NCBI GenBank assembly: GCA_934162555.1
Contig: CAKPJE010000020.1
Span: 1-12,333 of the forward strand
From: an uncultured Bacilli bacterium
GTDB taxonomy: Bacteria > Bacillota_I > Bacilli_A > RF39 > UBA660
DNA length: 12,333 nucleotides
Direction of reading: 5' to 3'
The position numbers and the translations under genes are program-made. Below the pieces are notes generated by a model that did no database searches, was not told the origin of the DNA, and saw only the letters and a list, made by a program, of their open reading frames with translations. Shown here piece by piece: positions 1-5,509 of this stretch. Within the stretch, counting starts at the first letter, position 1. Every line of letters begins with the position of its first letter.

Positions 1-20
1 TTATTTTTTTTATTTTTTAG

Positions 21-42
21 TAATACATGTATGTATGTATTA
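21..42. repeat. Perfect 8-bp inverted repeat with ATGT tandem repeats
   Basis: TAATACAT at 21-28 is the exact inverse of ATGTATTA at 35-42, with a six-base GTATGT loop that forms part of a short run of ATGT repeats. Neither strand has a T-run directly after the stem, so it does not look like an intrinsic terminator. It lies beyond the terminator of the membrane-protein gene, near the window edge. The role is unknown, and an AT-rich repeat of this size could arise by chance. Confidence 0.3.
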
Positions 43-134
43 GTGCTTTCATGTTATCAACATTCTTTCTATTTTTTTACTTTTTATTAACAATTACTAT
101 ATACATTATACAATATATTTTCTCTAAATTCAAG

Positions 135-156
135 AAAAAAAGAACTAATGTTCTTT
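135..156 (-). terminator. Intrinsic terminator of the acidic-tail membrane protein gene
   Basis: On the minus strand AAAGAAC and GTTCTTT form a seven-pair stem (139-145 with 150-156) around an ATTA loop, followed directly by four Ts (138-135). The upstream arm starts inside the TAA stop codon of the gene (155-157), so coding end and terminator overlap. The stem has only two G-C pairs, so it is a fairly weak terminator by sequence. Confidence 0.6.
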
Positions 157-694
157 AAAATTTCCATATATCATCATCTGATGTACTATTAGCATTATCA
201 GTATTAACACTTGGGTTAGGAATATTTACTTCACCAACATTACTTTCTGATTGTACTTCAGGAATCGGAATATCAAATTGAATATTATTTGCTTCAACAG
301 GTTCTTCTTTTACTTCTGGTTCTTCATCAATTATATCTAATGTTTCAGTTACATCATTTACATCAGGTTCAATTGGAGCATTCATAACACTTTCAATCGA
401 AAAAGCTGGTTCTGGAGTTTCTACCTTAGGCATTTCAACAGCAGGCATCTCTACTTTTGGTTCTTCTTTTACCTCAGTAGGAACAGTTGGTTCCTCTAAA
501 ACAACTGGTTCTGTTACCTCCTCAACCTTAATTTCCTCTATATTTTCTTCTGGTTTAGTTGGTTCTTCTACCTTTTCCTCTTTAACTGGCTCTTTTTTTA
601 CAAATAGTAATAAAAGTGCGGTTACAATTAATACTCCACCAACCACTATAAACCAAATATAATTATTTGAAACAAATTCTATTACCTTTTCCAT
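155..694 (-). CDS. Single-span membrane protein with Pro/Glu/Val-rich tail, function unknown
   Basis: I do not recognise a family for this 179-residue protein. Residues about 12-32 form one hydrophobic span without a signal-peptidase site; Lys-Lys follows it, so by the positive-inside rule the long C-terminal tail is probably cytoplasmic. Residues 35-95 are low complexity and strongly acidic, with repeated E-E-P, V-E-M-P and V-E-T-P units; the rest is polar, rich in Asn/Asp/Glu, and ends in Asp-Asp-Asp-Ile-Trp-Lys-Phe. The layout (N-terminal anchor plus disordered acidic linker) recalls adaptor or scaffold proteins such as ZipA, but there is no visible folded C-terminal domain, so this is only an analogy. 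The ATG is preceded five bases upstream by a full AGGAGG site. The gene lies 79 bases downstream of trmL, has a weak promoter candidate, and ends in its own terminator. Confidence 0.75.
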   Translation of the reverse strand: MEKVIEFVSNNYIWFIVVGGVLIVTALLLLFVKKEPVKEEKVEEPTKPEENIEEIKVEEVTEPVVLEEPTVPTEVKEEPKVEMPAVEMPKVETPEPAFSIESVMNAPIEPDVNDVTETLDIIDEEPEVKEEPVEANNIQFDIPIPEVQSESNVGEVNIPNPSVNTDNANSTSDDDIWKF

Positions 695-709
695 TATATC
701 CTCCTATCT

Positions 710-737
710 TATATAACTAGAATATCACAATTTACAA
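710..737 (-). promoter_or_regulatory. Weak promoter candidate for the acidic-tail membrane protein
   Basis: On the minus strand TTGTAA (732-737) is followed after 16 bases by TATATA (710-715), four bases before the AGGAGG ribosome site. Neither box is a strong match to the sigma-A consensus, but no clear terminator follows trmL, so read-through from the upstream operon is an equally good explanation for expression of this gene. Confidence 0.3.
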
Positions 738-773
738 ATATATTCAATAAATTTTATTAAATTGGTATCAAAA

Positions 774-1277
774 TTATTCTTCTAAATAATTTTCTCCCTT
801 AAACGGTTCTGTTTTTAATAAACCCTCATAGTTTTTTTGACGCATAACTTCATAAATACCTATCGCTACACAATTTGATAAATTAAGAGCCCTAACACCA
901 TCAGTAGCCGGAATTCTTATACACCTATCTAGATGATGCTTTAATATTTCTTTAGGGATACCAGTACTTTCTTTACCAAAGATCAAATAAATATTTTTAT
1001 CATTTCTATAGTCAAAGTCAGAATGTGGTTTCTTACCATACCTAGTAAAAAAATACATCTCACCAGAATTTTTACTCAAAAAATCATCAAAATTCTCATA
1101 TATCGTATATTTACACTCATTTACATAATTAACACCACTTCTTTTTAAATGGGCTTCATCCATATAAAAACCAAGCGGTTTTATTAAATGAAGATGAGAA
1201 TTTGTTGCAACACACGTCCTCATTATATTACCAGTATTTTGGGGTATTTCTGGTTCAAATAGTACTACATTTATCAC
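774..1277 (-). CDS. trmL: tRNA (cytidine/uridine-2'-O)-methyltransferase TrmL
   Basis: This 167-residue protein is a SPOUT-class methyltransferase of the TrmL/YibK type, which uses S-adenosylmethionine to methylate the ribose of the wobble base 34 of certain leucine tRNAs. The three SpoU motifs are visible: PQNTGNIMRTC at 12-22 (Arg20), FGKESTGIP at 100-108, and IRIP followed by RALNLSNCVAIGIYEV at about 120-144, which form the trefoil-knot cofactor site. There is no N-terminal RNA-binding extension, and the length is close to the ~155-residue family norm. The start is GTG; its GTGA overlaps the TGA stop of the AAA+ ATPase gene, and its GAGGAG ribosome site, eight bases upstream, lies inside the last codons of that gene. 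This is a strong sign of translational coupling. The acidic C-terminal tail after about residue 150 is slightly long for the family. Confidence 0.93.
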   Translation of the reverse strand: MINVVLFEPEIPQNTGNIMRTCVATNSHLHLIKPLGFYMDEAHLKRSGVNYVNECKYTIYENFDDFLSKNSGEMYFFTRYGKKPHSDFDYRNDKNIYLIFGKESTGIPKEILKHHLDRCIRIPATDGVRALNLSNCVAIGIYEVMRQKNYEGLLKTEPFKGENYLEE

Positions 1278-2263
1278 ATTATCGTCTCCTCTTTGTCTAA
1301 ATCCTCAAGTAATACTAAAGGTAAAGTTAAACCATCTTCAATAGCAATCGATTTAAAATTATTTCTAAAAGCATCTAACTCTTTTATTATTGTTGCTGGA
1401 TAAATACGTTTACTAGTTTTGATTGCATTATAAACATCTAAAACATTAACCTCTTTCCTATTTTCAAAAACCGCATTAGAAAAAGCAGCTGATAAAACAG
1501 AAAATGCAACATCGGGATACATAGCTGCTAAACCATATACTCTCTTATGTTCAGTTGTCGCTGATACAATAGCCGTTAATAATTTTTTTACAACATAATC
1601 ATTATATTTGAATTTAGCTCCTGTTTTATACTCAATTCTAGGTAATGACTTAAAAAGAATTTCAACCGTTGTTTTTTCATCTGGTTCAGGAACATCTATG
1701 CGTTCAAATCTTCTTAAGAAAGCTCTATCTCTTACAATATATGTTTCATATTCAATAGTAGTAGTTGCACCAATAGCTTTAATATCTCCTCTATCTAGAG
1801 CTGGCTTTAAAATATTTGCTAAATCCATTGGACCATCTGTTTTACCACCTATTAAAGTATGGACTTCATCTATAAAAAGAATAGTTTTTTTAACATGTTT
1901 TAATTCTCTCATCAATAAACTTATTGCCATTTCTTCCTTGTTATCAATAATAATTTTACCTACTAATGATGTTGAGTTTATTTTAACAACACGGTAACCT
2001 TTTATAGCATCTGGTACTTTGTCTTGTTGAATTAAATAAGCTAGTCCTTCTACTATTGCTGTTTTACCAATACCAGCTTTACCTATTAAAAGTCCTGATT
2101 TGTCAGGTGTTAGTAAAATAAGTATTAATTTTCTAATTTCTTCATCACGAGCAATAGCAGGATTAGTTATGTATTTTTTAGCTGTTAAATCTTCACCATA
2201 AGTTTTTAAAACACTAAAACCTTCATTTTCTTCATTTACTTCAATTAATTCTACATCATCCAT
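1274..2263 (-). CDS. Stand-alone AAA+ ATPase related to the ClpA/ClpB D1 domain
   Basis: This 329-residue protein is essentially one AAA+ module of the Clp/Hsp100 D1 type. Visible motifs are Walker A GKAGIGKT (61-68), Walker B TILFIDEVHTL (127-137), the family-typical ILKPALDRGDIKAIGATT (151-168, with sensor 1), and an arginine-finger stretch RDRAFLRRFE (179-188), followed by a helical C-terminal lid. There is no Clp N-domain, middle domain, D2 ring or ClpP-docking loop, so it is not a complete ClpA, ClpB or ClpC. Where D1 rings carry the pore motif Lys-Tyr-Arg-Gly, this protein appears to have Lys-Ile-Ile-Ile (103-106), so the aromatic substrate gripper is missing. Residues 1-35 and after about 290 have no recognised homology. 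I chose the ATG at 2263, not the longer frame to 2314, because GGAGG (2270-2274) sits six bases before it and the upstream stop is one base away. It lies between the thioredoxin-like lipoprotein and trmL. Confidence 0.8.
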   Translation of the reverse strand: MDDVELIEVNEENEGFSVLKTYGEDLTAKKYITNPAIARDEEIRKLILILLTPDKSGLLIGKAGIGKTAIVEGLAYLIQQDKVPDAIKGYRVVKINSTSLVGKIIIDNKEEMAISLLMRELKHVKKTILFIDEVHTLIGGKTDGPMDLANILKPALDRGDIKAIGATTTIEYETYIVRDRAFLRRFERIDVPEPDEKTTVEILFKSLPRIEYKTGAKFKYNDYVVKKLLTAIVSATTEHKRVYGLAAMYPDVAFSVLSAAFSNAVFENRKEVNVLDVYNAIKTSKRIYPATIIKELDAFRNNFKSIAIEDGLTLPLVLLEDLDKEETIM

Positions 2264-2264
2264 T

Positions 2265-2636
2265 TTATTCCTCCACTTTTCTATTACTTTTAAAAAATTC
2301 ATATATTTTTTCATCTGTTAAATTATTTGATAATCTATTCTTTAAAACACCTTTTTCAATTATTACTATTGAAGGAGTATCTAAATATCCTCCACCAAAA
2401 AATTGAGTTTCAATTACTATTTTTTCATTTTCATTTAATTTATTTACATCCATATAATATATATTTATTTTATTTTTTTGAGTGATTTTTTCAATATTCT
2501 CACAATCATTATTACAAAGTGCTAGAGTATAACTATCATAACTATTCATTTTTTTATAAAGCTCGCTATAATTTATGGAACTCTTTTGACATCCACAAAG
2601 TAATAATAAAAGAATTAATAATAATATTTTTTTCAC
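2265..2636 (-). CDS. Thioredoxin-like lipoprotein
   Basis: This 123-residue protein begins with Lys-Lys and a Leu/Ile-rich signal sequence, and ends its signal at a lipobox-like Leu-Cys-Gly-Cys; Cys16 would be lipidated and anchor the protein on the outer face of the membrane. The mature part looks like a short thioredoxin fold: a strand leading to Cys41-Asn-Asn-Asp-Cys45, then helix, a strand ending in Tyr-Met-Asp-Val-Asn (60-65), and Thr-Pro-Ser-Ile-Val-Ile-Ile (87-93), which matches the conserved cis-proline strand. The cysteine pair is spaced CxxxC, not the usual CxxC, so redox activity is uncertain. It may instead resemble bacteriocin-accessory or other thioredoxin-like proteins. The start is GTG, with GAGGT seven bases upstream. 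It heads the operon with the AAA+ ATPase and trmL. The call rests on motif pattern only. Confidence 0.6.
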   Translation of the reverse strand: MKKILLLILLLLLCGCQKSSINYSELYKKMNSYDSYTLALCNNDCENIEKITQKNKINIYYMDVNKLNENEKIVIETQFFGGGYLDTPSIVIIEKGVLKNRLSNNLTDEKIYEFFKSNRKVEE

Positions 2637-2654
2637 TTTATCTACCTCATAATA

Positions 2655-2660
2655 ATTATA
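2655..2660 (-). promoter_or_regulatory. -10 box for the lipoprotein-AAA-trmL operon
   Basis: A perfect TATAAT on the minus strand lies six bases before the GAGGT ribosome site, just after the LysM terminator. A start seven bases downstream would give a leader of only about 15 bases starting at the Shine-Dalgarno sequence. No good -35 box is seen at 16-18 bases (TTCCTT at 17), so recognition is inferred from the -10 and its position between a terminator and a gene. Confidence 0.5.
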
Positions 2661-2671
2661 TAATATTAAAG

Positions 2672-2693
2672 AAAAAAAAGGAAGTCCTTTTTT
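2672..2693 (-). terminator. Intrinsic terminator of the LysM gene
   Basis: On the minus strand AAAAAAGG and CCTTTTTT form an eight-pair stem (2674-2681 with 2686-2693) around an ACTT loop, and the T-run continues to eight Ts. The first arm starts inside the TAA stop codon (2692-2694). Only two pairs are G-C, but the long T-run and the position favour a real terminator. Confidence 0.65.
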
Positions 2694-3135
2694 AATTTTT
2701 ATGTACTATTAATTGATTTGGTAAAAGATAGATATTTTGGTTTTCAAGTGGATTAGATACACCTAGGATATTTAATACTTTGTTTAAATTTTCACCCTCT
2801 GATGTAATATAAAATCTAACATTATCATTGGGGACAACAATTATTTCACCTGGATAAATATAATCATCATCAAAACCATTTAATAATTTTAATTGATCTG
2901 CTGTTGTATTATATTTTTTTGCAATTTCGTATAAATTATCGCCTTTTACAATTGTATAATTTTTAAAATTACCATCACCAGTTGGGATTATTATTTGGTC
3001 ACCATATTTTATTGTATGGATATCAGAAAAACCATTTATTTTTCTTAAATCTTCTGTTTTAATTCCTAAACTTTGTGCGATTGAGTCCAAAGTATCATTC
3101 ATACCAACTGTATAAATTCTATAAATAAAAATCAC
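2692..3135 (-). CDS. Protein with three LysM domains, no signal peptide
   Basis: LysM modules bind N-acetylglucosamine-containing glycans such as peptidoglycan. Counting from Tyr-Arg-Ile-Tyr-Thr-Val near the start, one clear LysM spans about residues 4-48 (ending DQIIIP), a second 57-99 (YTIVKGDNLYEIAKKYN to EIIVVP), and a third, degenerate one 105-142 (YITSEGENLNKVL to NQLIV). No catalytic domain, signal peptide or membrane span is present, so the protein is probably cytosolic until released, or works in a spore- or division-related shell as some signal-less LysM proteins do. The first in-frame start after the upstream TGA is GTG at 3133-3135, but this overlaps the only ribosome site (GAGGTG). 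An ATT codon at 3124-3126, eight bases after GAGG, would give a more natural start Met-Tyr-Arg-Ile-Tyr-Thr-Val and 144 residues. The next ATG (3100-3102) would cut into LysM 1. The start is therefore unresolved. Confidence 0.85.
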   Translation of the reverse strand: MIFIYRIYTVGMNDTLDSIAQSLGIKTEDLRKINGFSDIHTIKYGDQIIIPTGDGNFKNYTIVKGDNLYEIAKKYNTTADQLKLLNGFDDDYIYPGEIIVVPNDNVRFYITSEGENLNKVLNILGVSNPLENQNIYLLPNQLIVHKN

Positions 3136-3155
3136 CTCATATCATTATATGAGGT
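3134..3155. terminator. Bidirectional hairpin between pilin-like and LysM genes
   Basis: CCTCATAT (3135-3142) and ATATGAGG (3147-3154) form a perfect eight-pair stem, nine with A3134-T3155, around a four-base loop. On the plus strand six Ts (3155-3160) follow directly; on the minus strand the stem is followed by TGATTTTT, so it could end the DUF285-to-pilin operon. Its minus-strand 3' arm contains the GAGG ribosome site of the LysM gene, and its loop region contains the -10 box of that gene. Confidence 0.65.
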
Positions 3156-3172
3156 TTTTTAATATTTGTTAA
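3144..3172 (-). promoter_or_regulatory. Promoter of the LysM gene, nested in the hairpin
   Basis: On the minus strand TTAACA (3167-3172, five of six bases of the -35 consensus) is separated by exactly 17 bases from a perfect TATAAT (3144-3149). This is the best two-box promoter in the window. The -35 overlaps the pilin stop codon and the -10 lies in the loop of the hairpin. A start about seven bases downstream (near 3137) would leave a transcript beginning at AGGTG. Confidence 0.65.
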
Positions 3173-3573
3173 TGGATTGCTTTAGTTATAAATTGATTAT
3201 TGCGGTAAGTTATTTCTATTAAGGTCTGACCATCAATATAACCACCATTTAAAGGATCTTTTAATTCTTCAGTTAATCCTTCTGTTATCAAGTCATCTAA
3301 AACAATATAGCATACTTCGCCTTCAGATGGGACTTTAGTACAGCAATTTTCACTTTTTAAATTACAGGTAGAGCTTGGTGTAATTTCATCAAGTAAATGT
3401 TTCTGACAAAATGATTTAGTTGTTTCTTCTATAGTTTCATATTGAAGTTCTAATGATCTTTTTCTTGATGCTTTTATTGAATTATTAATACTTACAACAC
3501 CTATACCAGCAAGGATGGCAAGTACAACGATAACTGCAAGGAGTTCAACTAAAGTATATCCCTTATTATTCAT
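3169..3573 (-). CDS. Type IV pilin-like (pseudopilin) protein, cysteine-rich
   Basis: This 134-residue protein starts with a class III prepilin signal: Met-Asn-Asn-Lys-Gly, then Tyr-Thr-Leu-Val-Glu, with cleavage expected after Gly5 and the conserved Glu at mature position 5 (Glu10). A hydrophobic helix runs to about residue 29, and continues as an amphipathic helix to about 55. The globular part carries five cysteines (56, 70, 77, 78, 88), including a Cys-Cys pair, which suggests disulfides outside the membrane. The order DPLNGGYIDGQ with a following strand (106-122) is typical of Gram-positive pseudopilins similar to ComGC-type or type II secretion proteins. No assembly ATPase, inner-membrane platform or prepilin peptidase is in the window, so its machine must be elsewhere. 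It follows yutD by ten bases, with an AAGGTG site, as last gene of the operon. The exact class (competence, adhesion, secretion) cannot be told. Confidence 0.85.
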   Translation of the reverse strand: MNNKGYTLVELLAVIVVLAILAGIGVVSINNSIKASRKRSLELQYETIEETTKSFCQKHLLDEITPSSTCNLKSENCCTKVPSEGEVCYIVLDDLITEGLTEELKDPLNGGYIDGQTLIEITYRNNQFITKAIH

Positions 3574-3583
3574 ATTTCACCTT

Positions 3584-3862
3584 CTAATCTAATCTTTTTA
3601 AAACAAAATATTTACAATTAAATGGACAATTTTCTTCAAGATATTTTTTTAAATTATCAATATCATTTATTGGTTTATATATATCGTTTGTTTTATCACA
3701 GAAGCCTTTTAATCTTAATTTATCATATGACCAATCTCCCACTATGTAGTCATAAGGAATAAAATAATCTGTTATTTTATTTTGGGCTTCTTCTAATTCA
3801 AAGCCATCTTTATATTCTTCAACCAATTCATATTCTATTTCATTAAATTTGTATTTTTTCAT
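3584..3862 (-). CDS. yutD: YutD family protein (DUF1027)
   Basis: This 92-residue protein matches the small, conserved Bacilli YutD family from memory of its signature: PYDYIVGDWSYDKLRLKGF at 36-54, and the C-terminal ENCPFNCKYFVLK (77-89) with two cysteines (79 and 83). The biochemical role of the family is not established, and I infer none. It is probably cytoplasmic; no signal or membrane segment is visible. The start ATG overlaps the TAA of the upstream glycoside-hydrolase-like gene in a TAATG arrangement, with AGGTG a few bases upstream, so translation is likely coupled. Length is near the ~100 residues of the Bacillus protein. Confidence 0.82.
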   Translation of the reverse strand: MKKYKFNEIEYELVEEYKDGFELEEAQNKITDYFIPYDYIVGDWSYDKLRLKGFCDKTNDIYKPINDIDNLKKYLEENCPFNCKYFVLKRLD

Positions 3863-5502
3863 TAAAATGCACCTACTATTTCTTTATATTTTACTAGTTT
3901 ACTTGCTGCACCCCATGCATTCCATGTCATTACACCACCTGTTAAATTATTATCAGTTAAAGCTTTCATTTGTAATTTTATGTAGTTGATGTCGCAATTG
4001 ACGGTTGGATTCCAATATGGGACATTATAAGCTGTTACCCAAGTTCGCACAACTGCTGGACTAGTTGTTTCTTTTTGTCTTGCTGCTGCTGAAGAAGCCC
4101 AGTTATACATTACATTATAAGGATTACTCCATGTATCATAAGTACTTCCAAAATGATCTGTATAAGGCATTGAACTTATAGCATCTACAACATTACTTAT
4201 TGATGCCCAGTATTGTCCGTAACCCGGGATATATGAAGCTGATGATTCACCAAAAACATCGGCTGAAACATATACTCCTAATTGGTGCAACTCATCTACT
4301 GCATAAATTAAGAAATTTTGGATTCCTTGTGATTTTGTTTCATTATATTTATTTTTTAATTCTTCATTTGAAAGCCATGGTGCGGTTTCTGGGAATCTTA
4401 CATAATCATACTGGATTTCATTGAAACCAAATAAATTAACAGCTTCTTTTGCTAGTTCTACTTTATATTCCCATACTTTTCTTGAGAATACACTTGGCCA
4501 GTATTCTCCTCCATAGTAGTATATTTTACCTTTTCTACTTAAAGCATCTTCTTGATTAGCAAGAGCAAATGCTCCATCTTTAAAGGCACATATTCTTCCT
4601 ATTACATAAAAACCATTATCTTTTAATTTTTGAATTGCTTTCTTATAGTCTTCGGCTCTATAATAACCGATATCTTTTGGTGAATAAATTTTTGCCACTT
4701 CTGATACATATGCTAATTGACCATCTTTTATGTCAACAACAAAGGCATTTACACCAGTATTTTTAGCAACATTTATAAATGAATCTACACTTCCTATATC
4801 ACCAATTGAAAGATAAAAAGCGTTTACTACTTTTGGCATAACATTATTTTCAAAATTACCTTTTTCTCTTGGATAATAATCTAGAGAACCAGCACTTTCA
4901 GTTTTGTCATAATAATTTGTTCTGCTTAAATGTTTTTCATAACTACCATTATCATAATTAACAAGAGCGGTTTTTTCATCATCTACTAAGTATTTTTGAT
5001 AAACATAACCTTCTATATTGTTATATTTAATTTTATATTTATTTACTTCTCCATGTTCTAACTTATCAAAACCAATAACTTCTAGTTTAGTACCTTTAGG
5101 AGCATAACTTTCTATTTTACTTGAAGTATCATCTTTGTAAATAGTAACTGGTGTTCTAACATATTTTTCTTTTTCAAGGATAACATTTTTATAATCTTCT
5201 GTAACATTATAGTCTAGTATATATAAATCTTTATTTGCAAGTTTGTAATATTTGTCATTTATTTTTTTATCTTGATATTTAATTTTTTCGCCTCTTGTTA
5301 TTTCTTCTTTTTCATTAAATTCACTATCGTATAATTTTACAGTTCTATTTTCACTTGCTACATAACCTTCTTTAGTATTTAAGATTTCTTTTTGGCAAAG
5401 AGTTACAAGTTTTTTGGCAACAAAGGCAAGTGTGAATGCTAGTCCAAAAAATATTATAAATGCGAATAAGATTCGACATATTCTTAGTTTTCTTTTTTTC
5501 AT
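3862..5502 (-). CDS. Membrane-anchored DUF4015 glycoside-hydrolase-like protein with SH3-like region
   Basis: The 546-residue protein starts with a basic stretch and one hydrophobic span (about 9-30) that probably anchors it with the rest outside the cell. Residues about 45-100 and 110-175 look like two SH3b-type beta modules, the second ending in GYVYQKYLV; such modules often bind cell-wall peptides. Residues about 223-546 match the DUF4015 (COG1306) putative glycoside hydrolase, a TIM-barrel type: AFYLSIGDIGS, FVVDIKDGQLAY (254-265), VIGRICAFKD (300-309), NEIQYDYVRFP (361-371) with acidic residues that could be catalytic, SADVFGES (413-420), and TGGVMTWNAWG (521-531) at the end of the barrel. 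Substrate and activity of the family are not established; a wall or surface polysaccharide is plausible by context. ATG is preceded by GGTGG and lies seven bases after the DUF285 gene; the end overlaps yutD. Confidence 0.85.
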   Translation of the reverse strand: MKKRKLRICRILFAFIIFFGLAFTLAFVAKKLVTLCQKEILNTKEGYVASENRTVKLYDSEFNEKEEITRGEKIKYQDKKINDKYYKLANKDLYILDYNVTEDYKNVILEKEKYVRTPVTIYKDDTSSKIESYAPKGTKLEVIGFDKLEHGEVNKYKIKYNNIEGYVYQKYLVDDEKTALVNYDNGSYEKHLSRTNYYDKTESAGSLDYYPREKGNFENNVMPKVVNAFYLSIGDIGSVDSFINVAKNTGVNAFVVDIKDGQLAYVSEVAKIYSPKDIGYYRAEDYKKAIQKLKDNGFYVIGRICAFKDGAFALANQEDALSRKGKIYYYGGEYWPSVFSRKVWEYKVELAKEAVNLFGFNEIQYDYVRFPETAPWLSNEELKNKYNETKSQGIQNFLIYAVDELHQLGVYVSADVFGESSASYIPGYGQYWASISNVVDAISSMPYTDHFGSTYDTWSNPYNVMYNWASSAAARQKETTSPAVVRTWVTAYNVPYWNPTVNCDINYIKLQMKALTDNNLTGGVMTWNAWGAASKLVKYKEIVGAF

Positions 5503-5509
5503 TTTCCAC

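Noticed and set aside
27..158. Plus-strand open frame of 43 codons (ATG at 27-29, TAA at 156-158) reading as a hydrophobic peptide with a Lys/Arg-rich end
   Set aside because: There is no ribosome site or promoter before the ATG, and its end lies in the terminator and stop codon of the opposite gene. T-rich DNA reads as Phe/Leu/Ile by default, so the hydrophobic look is not evidence.
740..770. Possible terminator after trmL
   Set aside because: The AATAAA/TTTATT symmetry overlaps itself and gives no stable stem or following T-run.
2264..2314. Longer N-terminus for the AAA+ ATPase, starting at 2314
   Set aside because: It would overlap the lipoprotein gene by 50 bases and lacks a ribosome site, whereas the ATG at 2263 has GGAGG six bases upstream.
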